Of a stretch of 64,000 bases of DNA, positions 34,727 to 44,844 are shown in pieces (within the stretch, counting starts at the first letter, position 1; every line of letters starts with the position of its first letter). The DNA is from Xaviernesmea oryzae (GTDB lineage: Bacteria; Pseudomonadota; Alphaproteobacteria; Rhizobiales; Rhizobiaceae), in the NCBI RefSeq assembly GCF_900109605.1, contig NZ_FOAM01000008.1, positions 161,654 to 225,653 on the forward strand, in the 5' to 3' direction. The notes below the pieces were generated by a model. The model saw only the letters and a program-made list of their open reading frames with translations, had not been told where the DNA came from and searched no databases. Position numbers and translations under genes: made by a program.

Positions 34727-37012
34727 ATGGACATGAATGAAATCAAAGAGATCTTCTTCCAGGAATGCGAGGAGCAGCTTGCTGAACTGGAATCCGGTCT
34801 CCTGCGCCTGAATGACGGCGACCGCGATCCCGAAACGGTCAATGCCGTGTTTCGCGCGGTCCATTCGATCAAGGGCGGCGCCGGCGCATTCGGCCTCGAC
34901 GACCTGGTTTCGTTCGCCCATGTGTTCGAGACTACGCTCGATTGCGTCCGTTCCGGCCGTCTGGAGCCGAACCAGGACGTGCTCAAGGTCATGCTCAAGT
35001 CGGCCGACGTCCTGGCCGACTTGACCAATTGTGCCCGCGACGGCGGCTCGGTCGATGAGGCGCGCAGCAAGCAGCTGATCCGCGAACTCGAAGCGCTGGC
35101 GCATGGCGAGATGCCGTCTCATGCCGAGGCTCCGGCCGCCAAGCCCGTGGCTGCGCCCAAGGCTGCGGCTCCGGCGGCGCCTGCTGCGCCGGTCGCCAAT
35201 GACCAGGGCTTTGTCCCTGTTGCCTTCTCCTTCGACGATTTCGGCGACGACATGCCGGTCGAAAGCGTTCTGCCGGCCTATGAGGTGATCTTCAAGCCGA
35301 AGGCCGACCTCTACCGCAAGGGCAACGAGGCAACGCTGCTCCTGCGCGATCTCTCGCGCCTCGGCGAGATGAGCATCTATTGCAACATGGACGCGCTGCC
35401 GTCGCTCGAAGAGCTGCAGCCGGAAAACGCCTATTTCACCTGGAGGGCGGTCATCAAGACCGACAAGGGTGAGGATGCCGTCCGTGCCGTCTTCGAATTC
35501 GCCGAGTGGGATTGCGATCTCGAAATCAAGGCGCTGGAAGAAGACAATGGCGAGCAGAGCGATGACGAATCGCCGATGACGCCGGTGCCCTTCGATCTCT
35601 CCGCGCTCTTCGACGAGCCGGAGCCGCCGGTCGGCCTGGTCGAGGAAGAAGAACGCATCGCTGCCAGCGAAGCCGAGGCCGCTGCAGCCGCCAGCAATGT
35701 CGTGCAGCTGCCGGGCACCAAGGCTGCCGATTCGGCCAAGAGCGCGCCTGCCGCGCCGGCCGCTGCGGCCGCCGCAGCCGCGTCTGCAGCTGCTGCTGCT
35801 CCCGCCGCTCAGACCATTCGTGTGGATCTCGACCGCGTCGACCGCCTGATCAACCTCGTCGGCGAGCTGGTCATCAACCAGGCCATGCTGTCCCAGAGCG
35901 TGATCGAGAACGACACCAACGGCACCTCATCGATCAATATGGGTCTGGAAGAGCTGCAGCAGCTCACCCGCGAGATCCAGGACTCGGTGATGGCCATCCG
36001 CGCTCAGCCGGTCAAGCCGGTCTTCCAGCGCATGGCCCGCACGGTGCGCGAAATTGCCGACATCACCGGCAAGTCGGTTCGTCTGGTCACGGAAGGCGAG
36101 AACACCGAAGTCGACAAGACGGTGATCGACAAGCTGGCCGAGCCGCTGACGCACATGATCCGCAACGCGGTCGACCACGGGCTGGAAATGCCGGAGAAGC
36201 GCGTCGCGCTCGGCAAGAACCCCGAGGGCACCGTTCGCCTGACCGCCAAGCATCGTTCCGGTCGTATCATCATCGAACTGGCCGACGACGGCCAGGGCAT
36301 CAACCGCGAGCGCGTGCGCCAGAAGGCCATCGACAACGATCTGATCGCTGCCGATGCCAATCTGTCGGACGAGGAAATCGACAACCTGATCTTCCATGCC
36401 GGTTTCTCGACCGCCGAGAAGGTTTCGGACTTGTCGGGCCGCGGCGTCGGCATGGACGTCGTCAAGCGCTCGATCCAGGCCCTCGGCGGCCGCATCTCGA
36501 TCCAGTCCAAGCCGGGGCATGGCTCCGTCTTCACGCTCAGCCTGCCGCTGACGCTCGCCGTTCTCGACGGCATGGTCGTCACCGTTGCCAACCAGACCCT
36601 GGTGGTGCCGCTGACGGCGATTGTCGAGACGCTGCAGCCGGAAGCCAATTCGATCCATTCCTTCGGTGCCAACCAACGGCTGATCTCGATCCGCAACTCC
36701 TTCTGCCCGCTGGTGGATGTGGGCAAGATCCTGAATTTCCGCTACCAGGCTGCCAATCCGGTCGAAGGCGTGGCGCTCCTGGTGGAGTCGGAAGGCGGCG
36801 GTCAGCGCGCGCTGATGGTCGATGCCATCCAGGGCCAGCGCCAAGTGGTCATCAAGAGCCTCGAGGCCAACTACACCCATGTTCCCGGGATCGCCGCAGC
36901 CACCATTCTCGGCGATGGGCGCGTGGCCCTCATCCTGGACGTCGATGCCGTGGTCGCGGCCTCTCGCGGGCAGCCGCTGCGCCACGAAAACGCCCTGGCC
37001 GCTTTCGGATAA
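34727..37012 (+). CDS. cheA: Chemotaxis histidine kinase CheA
   Basis: A 761-aa kinase. The P1 phosphotransfer domain carries His46 in AVHSIKGGAGAFGL. The P2 region is linked by Ala/Pro-rich stretches, one a near-pure alanine run around residues 345-365. The dimerisation domain follows, then the ATP-binding domain with N box MIRNAVDHGLE, G1 DDGQGIN and G2 GRGVGMDVV, and a C-terminal CheW-like P5 domain. It autophosphorylates in receptor arrays and passes phosphate to CheY1, CheY2 and CheB. It lies between cheY1 and cheW. Confidence 0.97.
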   Translation: MDMNEIKEIFFQECEEQLAELESGLLRLNDGDRDPETVNAVFRAVHSIKGGAGAFGLDDLVSFAHVFETTLDCVRSGRLEPNQDVLKVMLKSADVLADLTNCARDGGSVDEARSKQLIRELEALAHGEMPSHAEAPAAKPVAAPKAAAPAAPAAPVANDQGFVPVAFSFDDFGDDMPVESVLPAYEVIFKPKADLYRKGNEATLLLRDLSRLGEMSIYCNMDALPSLEELQPENAYFTWRAVIKTDKGEDAVRAVFEFAEWDCDLEIKALEEDNGEQSDDESPMTPVPFDLSALFDEPEPPVGLVEEEERIAASEAEAAAAASNVVQLPGTKAADSAKSAPAAPAAAAAAAASAAAAAPAAQTIRVDLDRVDRLINLVGELVINQAMLSQSVIENDTNGTSSINMGLEELQQLTREIQDSVMAIRAQPVKPVFQRMARTVREIADITGKSVRLVTEGENTEVDKTVIDKLAEPLTHMIRNAVDHGLEMPEKRVALGKNPEGTVRLTAKHRSGRIIIELADDGQGINRERVRQKAIDNDLIAADANLSDEEIDNLIFHAGFSTAEKVSDLSGRGVGMDVVKRSIQALGGRISIQSKPGHGSVFTLSLPLTLAVLDGMVVTVANQTLVVPLTAIVETLQPEANSIHSFGANQRLISIRNSFCPLVDVGKILNFRYQAANPVEGVALLVESEGGGQRALMVDAIQGQRQVVIKSLEANYTHVPGIAAATILGDGRVALILDVDAVVAASRGQPLRHENALAAFG

Positions 37013-37018
37013 ACGCCC

Positions 37019-37486
37019 ATGGCCTATCTCGCACAAAATCTGACGAAGGGCGGACGCGAGCTGATCGCGTTCCGCATCGGCGATCAAGAGTTTTGCGTCG
37101 ACATCATGTCGGTGCGCGAGATCCGTGGCTGGACCCCGGCCACCCCGATGCCGCACAGCCCGTCTTATATGCTGGGCGTCATCAATCTGCGCGGTGCCGT
37201 GCTGCCGATCGTGGACCTGTCCGCACGCCTCGGCATGCGCCGCACAGAGCCCAGCGTGCGTCATGTCATCATCGTCGCGCAGGTCGGCCAGAAGATTATC
37301 GGACTTTTGGTGGAGGCCGTTTCCGATATTTTGACGGTTACGGAGGACAAGATACAGCCGACACCGGAGGTCGCCTCGGAATTCGAGCGGTCCTTTGCCC
37401 GGGGTGTCTTGGCCATCGAGGGACGCATGATTTGTTTGATCGAAATGGATGCCATTTTTGGCGACCGTGAAAGCGAGGCGGCATGA
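37019..37486 (+). CDS. cheW: Chemotaxis coupling protein CheW
   Basis: A 155-aa CheW-like domain ([53 protein letters not shown]). It links chemoreceptors to CheA in the signalling array. The start is six bases after the cheA stop, and its stop overlaps the cheR start by four bases. Confidence 0.96.
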   Translation: MAYLAQNLTKGGRELIAFRIGDQEFCVDIMSVREIRGWTPATPMPHSPSYMLGVINLRGAVLPIVDLSARLGMRRTEPSVRHVIIVAQVGQKIIGLLVEAVSDILTVTEDKIQPTPEVASEFERSFARGVLAIEGRMICLIEMDAIFGDRESEAA

Positions 37487-38391
37487 CACCTCCCATGGCC
37501 ATCGATCTGCGTCAGAGCCCTGACGAATGCCTTGCCAGTGGCGAATTTCCGCTGACCCGCCGTGATCTGGCGGAGATCTCGGCGATGATTTACGACGACG
37601 CTGGTATCGCGCTCAACGAGACGAAGGCCTCGCTCGTCTACTCCCGCCTGTCCAAGCATATCCGCAATCTCGGCCTGAAGAACTTCCGCGAATATTGCGC
37701 GCTGGTTGGATCGCCTGCCGGGGCGGCCGAGCGCAAGGACATGCTGTCCTACCTGACCACCAATTTCACGCGCTTCTTCCGTGAGAACCACCATTTCGAG
37801 CATCTGCGTGACGAGGTCCTGCCTGGCCTGATTGCCCGCGCCAAGTCTGGCGGACGCGTGCGCATCTGGTCGGCCGCTTGTTCGGATGGGCAGGAGCCCT
37901 ATTCGATCGCGCTGACGCTGCTCTCGGTGCTGCCGAACGCGGCTGATTACGACATCCGCATCCTGGCAACCGATATCGACCCGAAGATCCTGGCGATCGC
38001 CCGCGTCGGCGCCTACGACCTCAATGCGCTGGAGACGGTGCAGCCCGCCATGCGCAAGCAGTGGTTCACGGAGACCCAGATCGCCGGACGGACGAAGTAC
38101 CAGATCGACGACCGCGTGAAGCGTCTGATCACCTTCAACGAGCTCAATCTGCTGTCGCAATGGCCGTTCAAGGGCATGTTCGACGTGATCTTCTGCCGCA
38201 ACGTCGTCATCTATTTCGACGAGCCGACGCAGATGCGCGTCTGGTCGCGCTTTGCCGGCATGCTCCATCCGCAAGGGCACCTCTATATCGGCCATTCCGA
38301 GCGTGTTTCGGGCGATGCCAAGGCCGTGTTCGACAATATCGGCGTCACCACCTATCGCCTGATCGGCCGCACGAGCGGAGGCCGCGCATGA
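37483..38391 (+). CDS. cheR: Chemoreceptor methyltransferase CheR
   Basis: A 302-aa SAM-dependent methyltransferase that methylates receptor glutamates during adaptation. The N-terminal helical domain and the catalytic domain ([21 protein letters not shown], the SAM-binding [36 protein letters not shown]) are all present. It overlaps cheW (ATGA) and cheB (ATGA). An ATG at 37495 is an alternative start. Confidence 0.97.
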   Translation: MTPPMAIDLRQSPDECLASGEFPLTRRDLAEISAMIYDDAGIALNETKASLVYSRLSKHIRNLGLKNFREYCALVGSPAGAAERKDMLSYLTTNFTRFFRENHHFEHLRDEVLPGLIARAKSGGRVRIWSAACSDGQEPYSIALTLLSVLPNAADYDIRILATDIDPKILAIARVGAYDLNALETVQPAMRKQWFTETQIAGRTKYQIDDRVKRLITFNELNLLSQWPFKGMFDVIFCRNVVIYFDEPTQMRVWSRFAGMLHPQGHLYIGHSERVSGDAKAVFDNIGVTTYRLIGRTSGGRA

Positions 38392-39446
38392 GCCCCGCCC
38401 GCGTTCTCGTCGTCGACGACAGCCCGACCATGCGCAATCTGATCACCGCCGTGCTCAGCGCCGATCCCGGCGTTAGCGTCGTTGGCCAGGCCGCCGATGC
38501 GCTGCAGGCGCGCGCTGCGATCAAGGAACTCGACCCCGATGTCGTAACCCTCGATATCGAAATGCCGAATATGAACGGGCTCGATTTCCTGGAAAAGATC
38601 ATGCGTCTCAGGCCCATGCCGGTGATCATGGTCTCGACGCTGACCCATCGCGGTGCGGAAGCCACGGTCGCGGCCTTGGAGATCGGCGCATTCGATTGCG
38701 TCGGCAAGCCGGCGCCGGGCGACCCGCATCCTTTTGCCGATCTGGCAGACAAGGTGAAGGCGGCTGCCCGCTCTCCGCGCAAACAGATGATCAGCGTCAA
38801 CCGCGCGGCCATGCCGAGCCCGGCCAACGCCAACAATGCCGGCGTCGATTATCGGGCGAGCCGGCGCATCGTCGCCATCGGCTCGTCGACGGGCGGCGTC
38901 GAGGCACTGATCGCGGTCTTGCAGAAGTTCCCGGCCAATTGTCCGCCGACAGTCATCACGCAGCATATGCCGCATACCTTCACCAAGAGCTTCGCCGAGC
39001 GGCTGAACCGCCTCTGCGCGCCACGGGTGGAGGAGGCGACGGATGGGGCGCGGCTGGAGGTCGGCAAGGTCTATCTGGCGCCAGGCGGCGAACGCCACCT
39101 GACCATCGCCAATCCGTCGGCGCCTTGCTGCCGGTTGATCGATCGGGAACCTGTGAACGGTCACCGTCCCTCGGTCGACGTCCTGTTCGATTCCGTCGCG
39201 GATCTGGCAGGGCGCAACGCCATCGGGGTGATCCTCACGGGAATGGGCCGCGACGGCGCGTCCGGTCTTTTGAAAATGCGCCATAATGGCGCTCGGACAT
39301 TCGGGCAGAACGAAAAGACCTGTGTGGTCTACGGGATGCCGCGTGTGGCCTACGAGTTGGGTGCGGTCGAGTTTCAACTGCCTCTTAATGCAATTGGGGA
39401 AGAAGTTCTGAAGCGCGCCGCCGCTCGAAGAGAAGGAATGGAATAA
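38388..39446 (+). CDS. cheB: Chemotaxis protein-glutamate methylesterase CheB
   Basis: A 352-aa two-domain enzyme. The receiver domain (Asp10/Asp11, phosphorylation Asp56 in TLDIEMP) regulates a C-terminal methylesterase with catalytic Ser in [11 protein letters not shown], His in [11 protein letters not shown] and Asp in [10 protein letters not shown]. It removes receptor methyl groups when phosphorylated by CheA. The start is the ATG overlapping the cheR stop; a long open extension upstream is only the cheR shadow. Confidence 0.97.
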   Translation: MSPARVLVVDDSPTMRNLITAVLSADPGVSVVGQAADALQARAAIKELDPDVVTLDIEMPNMNGLDFLEKIMRLRPMPVIMVSTLTHRGAEATVAALEIGAFDCVGKPAPGDPHPFADLADKVKAAARSPRKQMISVNRAAMPSPANANNAGVDYRASRRIVAIGSSTGGVEALIAVLQKFPANCPPTVITQHMPHTFTKSFAERLNRLCAPRVEEATDGARLEVGKVYLAPGGERHLTIANPSAPCCRLIDREPVNGHRPSVDVLFDSVADLAGRNAIGVILTGMGRDGASGLLKMRHNGARTFGQNEKTCVVYGMPRVAYELGAVEFQLPLNAIGEEVLKRAAARREGME

Positions 39447-39836
39447 ATGTCGATCGCCGAAAAAATCAAAGTTCTCATTGTTGACGATCAGGTCACCAGC
39501 CGCCTGCTTCTGGGCGATGCCTTGCAGCAGCTCGGCTTCAAGCAGATCACGGTCGCCGGTGACGGCGAACAGGGCATGAAGATCATGGCCCAGCAGCCGC
39601 ATCATCTGGTCATCTCCGATTTCAACATGCCGAAGATGGACGGTCTGGAGCTGCTGCACGCCGTGCGCAACAACCCGGCCACCAAGAAGGCTGCCTTCAT
39701 CATGCTCACCGCGCAGGGCGACCGCGCGCTGGTCACGAAGGCGGCTGCGCTTGGCGCCAACAATGTTCTCGCCAAGCCGTTCACGATGGAAAAGATGAAG
39801 GCGGCCATCGAGGCCGTGTTTGGAGCGCTTAAATGA
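39447..39836 (+). CDS. cheY2: Chemotaxis response regulator CheY2
   Basis: A 129-aa receiver domain with Asp13/Asp14, phosphorylation site Asp58 (ISDFNMP), Thr88 (MLTAQ) and Lys110 (LAKPF). By position it is the motor-binding CheY2 of rhizobia, which slows or stops flagellar rotation when phosphorylated. It starts at the base after the cheB stop and overlaps cheD (ATGA). Confidence 0.94.
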   Translation: MSIAEKIKVLIVDDQVTSRLLLGDALQQLGFKQITVAGDGEQGMKIMAQQPHHLVISDFNMPKMDGLELLHAVRNNPATKKAAFIMLTAQGDRALVTKAAALGANNVLAKPFTMEKMKAAIEAVFGALK

Positions 39837-40390
39837 TCCAAGACGTCGCGACCAAGCGCGTGCATGTCATTCAGGGCGAGTTCAAGGTGGTCACGGATCC
39901 CGACGTGGTGCTTTCGACGATCCTTGGCTCCTGCGTGGCGGCCTGCATGCGTGATCCGGTCGCGAGTGTTGGGGGCATGAACCACTTTCTCCTGCCGGGC
40001 TCGGCCGAAGCTCTGGCCGCCGGCGGAGATGCCACGCGCTATGGCGTGCATCTGATGGAGCTGTTGATCAACGGCCTCCTGAAGAAGGGCGCCCGGCGCG
40101 ATCGTTTGGAAGCCAAGATCTTTGGCGGCGCCAAGACGATCGCCCGCTTCTCCAATGTCGGCGAGCAGAATGCCCGCTTCGCCCGTCAGTTTCTGATGGA
40201 TGAAGGCATTCGCATCGTCGGGGAGAGCACGGGCGGCGAGCATGGCCGCAAGCTTGAATATTGGCCGTCGTCGGGCCGCGCGCGTCAGCACCAGCTTTCC
40301 GGCGTGGAGACACAGCGTACGGTGGCCATGGAGCAGCGACCCGTTCCGGCACCGCCGAAGCCTGCGGACAACGGCATCGAATTCTTCTGA
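39833..40390 (+). CDS. cheD: Chemoreceptor glutamine deamidase CheD
   Basis: A 185-aa CheD. It deamidates receptor glutamines. The catalytic Cys34 ([11 protein letters not shown]) and His51 ([10 protein letters not shown]) are present, as is the GGA-K segment [15 protein letters not shown]-terminal tail of ~25 residues ends EFF. It overlaps cheY2 by four bases and is followed by a 229-base gap before cheT. Confidence 0.95.
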   Translation: MIQDVATKRVHVIQGEFKVVTDPDVVLSTILGSCVAACMRDPVASVGGMNHFLLPGSAEALAAGGDATRYGVHLMELLINGLLKKGARRDRLEAKIFGGAKTIARFSNVGEQNARFARQFLMDEGIRIVGESTGGEHGRKLEYWPSSGRARQHQLSGVETQRTVAMEQRPVPAPPKPADNGIEFF

Positions 40391-40619
40391 GACGCAGGAC
40401 GCCGCCGCTTTCCCGGGGCAGGAGAGGGGAGGGCCAAGCCGGCATCTGGTCCGTCACGCCGCGGCAAGCTTTCCGTCTCGCTGTCGTCGATCCGCCGCAG
40501 GATCGGCGCGACCGACCCTCGAAGCCTTGAGGGCGGTGAACGAAGCGGCATTCGCAAGAACACTATGCCGGCGTCTGCATGCTGAAGACACCCGCCCGTT
40601 ACGAGGAAGAGGAAGGACG

Positions 40620-41012
40620 ATGAGCAAACCGGCAGTCAAGGCCCTTGAGGGCTGCGAAGACTCCCTGCCCGACGTGATGATGCGCGTCGTCAGCGAGCTG
40701 CACGATGTCGTCTATCTGATCGAGCGGATCGAGCCGATGCTCGCCCATGCGCATGAGGACGCAGAGCTGGCCGCCGCAGACCGGATCAAGGTGCTACAGG
40801 GGATCGATCTTGCCGTGCAGAAGACGCGTGGCATCGCCGAATTTATCGATACGATGACTGCGGGCATTCCCAAGACGCAGCTGGTGGACATCGCTACCGC
40901 GCTCAATCTGGTGACGCTTGCCGACATGAAGGCGTCCTTGAGCCGCGGGCAGATGCGCCACGGCCATTCGCAGCCCCTGACGCAGGATGCCGGCGATCTC
41001 GAATTCTTTTGA
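40620..41012 (+). CDS. cheT: CheT, candidate CheZ-like CheY phosphatase
   Basis: A 130-aa helical protein in the position of Sinorhizobium CheT, the last chemotaxis gene before fliF. It contains the CheZ-type D-x3-Q motif (Asp63, Gln67 in GIDLAVQKT), in line with a phosphatase acting on phosphorylated CheY. It ends DLEFF, much like the CheD tail EFF. The ATG has GGAAGG six bases upstream. Phosphatase activity is inferred from motif and position. Confidence 0.8.
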   Translation: MSKPAVKALEGCEDSLPDVMMRVVSELHDVVYLIERIEPMLAHAHEDAELAAADRIKVLQGIDLAVQKTRGIAEFIDTMTAGIPKTQLVDIATALNLVTLADMKASLSRGQMRHGHSQPLTQDAGDLEFF

Positions 41013-41123
41013 TGAGCGCTGGCTGTCCTCCATGAGGCCGCCGTGCTCCGCCGCTGTATGCCGGCCTGCGGGTGCCGACCTGCATTGCCCCATTCCCGAC
41101 GATCGGGCGCGCGCGCTGACCGC

Positions 41124-41156
41124 AGGTTAAGTTCGCGCAAGTTTCGCTCCCTAGTG
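41124..41156 (+). promoter_or_regulatory. Candidate motility-class promoter of fliF
   Basis: GTTAAGTTCGCGCAAG, then nine bases, then CTAGTGTC (41149-41156). The CGCAAGTTT...CTAGTGTC frame is repeated exactly upstream of flgB. The leader to fliF would be about 150 bases. It is probably controlled by the VisNR/Rem cascade, which is inference. Confidence 0.5.
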
Positions 41157-41308
41157 TCCCCTTGGGTCCGGTGGATTCCCATGCCTGTTCGCATCTTTGC
41201 GGACGGCCTGAGGATGACATCGAAAAAGGCCCGATGTTTGGACAGCGCATGACACCTAGCCCTCTGCAATCAGCCGGGCCGGGCGCGCTTTCGGGGTGCG
41301 GAAACAGA

Positions 41309-42994
41309 ATGAATCTGTTGGAACAACTCTCTTCGGTGACGAAGAACCTCGCGAATCTGGGGCAGGGCAAGATCATCGCGCTGATTTCCGCGGGGGTGAT
41401 TGCCATCGGCATGGTTCTTGCCGCAGGCCTTTACGTCAACAAGCCAGCCTATGAGACCCTGTATGTGGGCCTCGAAACAGGCGACCTCAACCAGATCAGC
41501 GTGGCGCTGGCCGAGGCCAATATCGACTTTCAGGTCGGGACCGACGGCACGAGCCTGAAGGTGCCGGTCGGCATGGTCGGAAAGGCGCGGCTGTTTCTGG
41601 CCGAGCGTGGCCTGCCCAACAGCACCAATGCCGGCTATGAGCTGTTCGACAAGGTCGGCTCCCTCGGCCTGACCTCGTTCATGCAGGAGGTCACCCGGGT
41701 CCGTGCTCTGGAAGGCGAAATCGCCCGCACCATCCAGCAGATCGCCGGCATCTCCGCAGCGCGTGTCCACATCGTCATGGCCGACCGCGGTTCCTTCCGC
41801 AAAGCCGAGCAGAAACCGACCGCTTCGGTGATGATCCGGGCAAGCGCCAATGTCGGGCGCAATGCTTCGGCCTCGATCCGCCATCTCGTTTCCTCCTCCG
41901 TCCCGGGCTTGTCCGTGGACGATGTCACCATTCTCGACTCCGCCGGCCAGCTCCTGGCTTCCGGCGACGATCCGGGCAATAGCGCGCTCAGCCAGTCGCT
42001 CGGCATCGTCCAGAACGTCCAGGGCGAAATCGAACGCAACATCGACAAGGCCCTGTCGCCGATCCTCGGCATGGAGAACTTCCGCACCAGCGTCGCTGCC
42101 GCACTCAACACCGATGCCCAGCAGATCCACGAAACGGTCTATGATCCGGAATCGCGCGTCGAGCGTTCCACGCGGGTTACCAAGGAGCAGACCAACTCCA
42201 AGCAGCAGCAGGCCGACAACGCCGCGACCGTCGAGCAGAACGTGCCCCAGGCTGCGCCTAAGGGCGGAGCGGGTGCCCAATCCAGCGACCAGGCGGAAAA
42301 GAAGGAAGAGCAGACCAATTACGAGATCAACTCGAAGACCGTTGCCACCACCAAGGGCAGCTACCGGATCGAGAAGCTCTCCGTTGCCGTCGTGCTCAAC
42401 AAGACCCGCGTCTCCACCATGCTCGGCGAAAATGCCGATCAGGCCAAGGTCGACGCCTACATCGCCGAAATGCAGAAGCTGGTGGCGTCCGCAGCCGGCC
42501 TGGACACGGCACGCGGCGACGTGGTCACCATCACCTCGCTCGACTTCGTCGACAACCAACTGCTGACCGATCCCGTTGCCGGTCCTTCCTTCATGGAAAT
42601 CCTGACGCGCAATCTCGGTGGCATCATCAATGCCGGCTCCTTTGTCCTGGTCGCCGTCCTCGTCATCTGGATGGGCCTGCGTCCTCTGGCTCGCTCGGTT
42701 ACCGGTGCCGGCCATGGCGAGGCCGGGGAAGGGGAAGCCGCAGGCCTGGAACTGCCCGACTTCTCGCCCGCCGTGGGCGGGGCTCCGGCCGGTGGCGCAC
42801 TGATGGATGGCTTTGGATCCGACTTCGGCTTCGACAGCACCGACGATCTCCTCAGTCTTGGCTCCGGCAGCGAGGACGAATTCAACCGGCGGATCAAGGA
42901 AGGTCCCGAGAAGCGCCTGTCCAGGATGGTCGAAATCAGCGAGGAGCGCGCCGCCAAGATCCTGCGCAAGTGGATCACCGAAAAGGCCGCCTGA
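41309..42994 (+). CDS. fliF: Flagellar MS-ring protein FliF
   Basis: A 561-aa inner-membrane protein that forms the MS ring, the base of the flagellar motor. Two membrane segments (about residues 26-44, ALISAGVIAIGMVLAAGLYV, and near 450) flank the periplasmic ring-building domains. The C-terminal cytoplasmic tail, ending KEGPEKRLSRMVEISEERAAKILRKWI, binds FliG. The ATG at 41309 gives the normal short N-terminus; earlier in-frame starts add non-protein-like sequence. A strong terminator follows. Confidence 0.96.
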   Translation: MNLLEQLSSVTKNLANLGQGKIIALISAGVIAIGMVLAAGLYVNKPAYETLYVGLETGDLNQISVALAEANIDFQVGTDGTSLKVPVGMVGKARLFLAERGLPNSTNAGYELFDKVGSLGLTSFMQEVTRVRALEGEIARTIQQIAGISAARVHIVMADRGSFRKAEQKPTASVMIRASANVGRNASASIRHLVSSSVPGLSVDDVTILDSAGQLLASGDDPGNSALSQSLGIVQNVQGEIERNIDKALSPILGMENFRTSVAAALNTDAQQIHETVYDPESRVERSTRVTKEQTNSKQQQADNAATVEQNVPQAAPKGGAGAQSSDQAEKKEEQTNYEINSKTVATTKGSYRIEKLSVAVVLNKTRVSTMLGENADQAKVDAYIAEMQKLVASAAGLDTARGDVVTITSLDFVDNQLLTDPVAGPSFMEILTRNLGGIINAGSFVLVAVLVIWMGLRPLARSVTGAGHGEAGEGEAAGLELPDFSPAVGGAPAGGALMDGFGSDFGFDSTDDLLSLGSGSEDEFNRRIKEGPEKRLSRMVEISEERAAKILRKWITEKAA

Positions 42995-44088
42995 CATCAC
43001 CAGCCAGGCACCAACGAAAAAAGCCGGACGCCCCAGCGCCCGGCTTTTCGCATGAACGGACTCTGTTCGATATTCGTCGATCGGGTAAGCAGACCTGATC
43101 CCGGCAACACGGGGTGCAGCTTGAAAACGATGCAGCGGGCTTTCCAAACGGCGGCCCGAATTTTTGCGACCGCTTACTGCCTGGCTTGCGTCACGGTATT
43201 TTGAGGTCAATGCCGGCTTTCATCCGTTGCCTCATCCATCCGATCGAAACAGGCACGGGAGAGCTGACCGGGCTGTGCCGACGGTGCATCTTCCGCTCGC
43301 TCAAGCGGACTTTCCAAAAAGCACACCGTGGCGCGCCGGCCGCAGGCCCAGCCGGATTGTTTCGCATCCGCAACAGTGTCGTGGCGCCAGATTTTCCTTG
43401 CGGGATTCACAGTCAAAGATTCGTCAGCGCCAGTGCCGCCTGCCGCATCCGCCGTCAGAGTCGAAACGTTAACTTTTGGTAAAAAATTCGCTGTGGAGAA
43501 ACGGGATTGCTTCGCACTTGCCGCATTTGTCGGATGATTTGCGTCACGGTTCCTGCGATGTTCACGGTACCGGCTAGAGTATAAAGAAGATTATATTGTA
43601 TGTTATAAACGATATTATAGTTGGATAGGCTTGTCAGGGTCGATAATAGACATGGTGCAATTCCGCCACAGCCTGAGATTTAAGCCTCCAATGCGGCGCT
43701 GGATGCAAAACGGCAGAATTAACCAGAAGGGCTTTTTGCCGTCATCGCGCGTCACACAAAAACGCTTCGGCCCGCGAAAAATATTGGTTCGTTTTCACTA
43801 ATATTTTCGAAAATCTATTATATTCAATAATATAGATTGAATGTTGCCAAGGGTGGGCAAAATCGCTATTGGCCCGGTCCCTTCATGCGGCGAATCGTTC
43901 CACAACCTTTCGAAAAAGTAAATCCCAACATCGAATCAGTAGTTTTTTTCGACAGGTAAGGTACCTTTTATCGTGTGATTCGGACGGCAGTCGATGTGGC
44001 CGGGGATGGCGGAACGACCCCGGCGCGGCGCCTGAAAAGGCGCTTCGGCAAAGACAGCCCGAGAATTCCTTCACGGGGACAAAACGAT
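42995..44088. other. Long AT-rich regulatory region upstream of visN
   Basis: About 1.1 kb with a terminator at its start and no convincing gene. From 43560 to 43980 it is strikingly AT-rich for this genome, with TATATTGTATGTTATAAACG and near-palindromes such as CTATTATATTCAATAATATAG (43814-43834 region). The location in front of the master motility regulators suggests binding sites for AT-preferring regulators (MucR/Ros type) and others; this is inference. Confidence 0.5.
43017..43048 (+). terminator. Rho-independent terminator after fliF
   Basis: AAGCCGG (43021-43027) pairs with CCGGCTT (43040-43046), with an inner CGC/GCG pairing, a CCCA loop and a T run; it starts 22 bases after the fliF stop. 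Confidence 0.85.
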
Positions 44089-44835
44089 ATGACCATGATT
44101 GAGACCGAGATCACGGCAAGGCCTGTGCCTGCCGTGCAGGGCCGACTTGTCGGCGCGCCCACCACCAATACCCGTCGGCAGATGATCGCGCGGCTGATCA
44201 ACCATGCCGAATGTGGACATCTGGCAAAGGCGCTGAACCTCCTGACGCAGTATGTCGGTGCCAGCCACTATCTCCTGGCGCGTTGCGACCGGGCGCAAAA
44301 TGGCGGCGTCGATTTCGCCATCTGCTCGGATTGGCCTTTCGATCTCGTGCGGCGTATCGGCCGGGTCATGGCGGACCAGCATGCCAAGAGCAACGAGCTG
44401 GAAAAATGCATTTCGGTGCTGCAGCCGGCTTTCGCCATGCTGCCGGATGAGGCCGTGCTGCCGCGCGGCGTAAGCCGGCAATATTGCGCCATCCCCTTTG
44501 CCATTGGCCGCGTGCGCCTTTCGCTGCTGATGCTTTTCCCGCAGGACGTCATTCTCTCGCGCGAGACGCTACGTGAAATGGCACTCCTGACGGGCTATTT
44601 CGCCAGCGCGGCGCCGGAAGCGCGCGTCGAGCCCGATCGTGACTGCGACCTGACCGAGCGCGAGCTCGAATGCGTATTCTGGATTGCCGAAGGCAAGACC
44701 AGTGATGAGATTGCCGTGATCCTCGGCATATCGCGCAACACCATCAACAACTACATTACCAGCGTGATGCGAAAGACCGCGACCAAGACCCGGTCGGAAG
44801 CGATCGCCTATTCCGTCCGAAACAATCTCGTCTAG
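44089..44835 (+). CDS. visN: Motility master regulator VisN (LuxR type)
   Basis: A 248-aa regulator. The N-terminal ~165 residues form an autoinducer-domain-like part; the C-terminal LuxR helix-turn-helix reads LTERELECVFWIAEGKTSDEIAVILGISRNTINNYITSVMRKT. VisN and VisR act together at the top of the rhizobial motility cascade, switching on rem. The ATG at 44089 is chosen; an open reading from 43975 is not protein-like. visR follows nine bases later. Confidence 0.92.
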   Translation: MTMIETEITARPVPAVQGRLVGAPTTNTRRQMIARLINHAECGHLAKALNLLTQYVGASHYLLARCDRAQNGGVDFAICSDWPFDLVRRIGRVMADQHAKSNELEKCISVLQPAFAMLPDEAVLPRGVSRQYCAIPFAIGRVRLSLLMLFPQDVILSRETLREMALLTGYFASAAPEARVEPDRDCDLTERELECVFWIAEGKTSDEIAVILGISRNTINNYITSVMRKTATKTRSEAIAYSVRNNLV

Positions 44836-44844
44836 GAGGGCGGC

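Noticed and set aside
38061..38387. A longer CheB reading starting inside cheR
   Set aside because: The extension is the shadow of cheR; the receiver domain begins exactly at the ATG overlapping the cheR stop.
41270..43210. A 646-codon minus-strand frame over fliF
   Set aside because: FliF on the plus strand is unmistakable; the antisense frame has no recognisable features.
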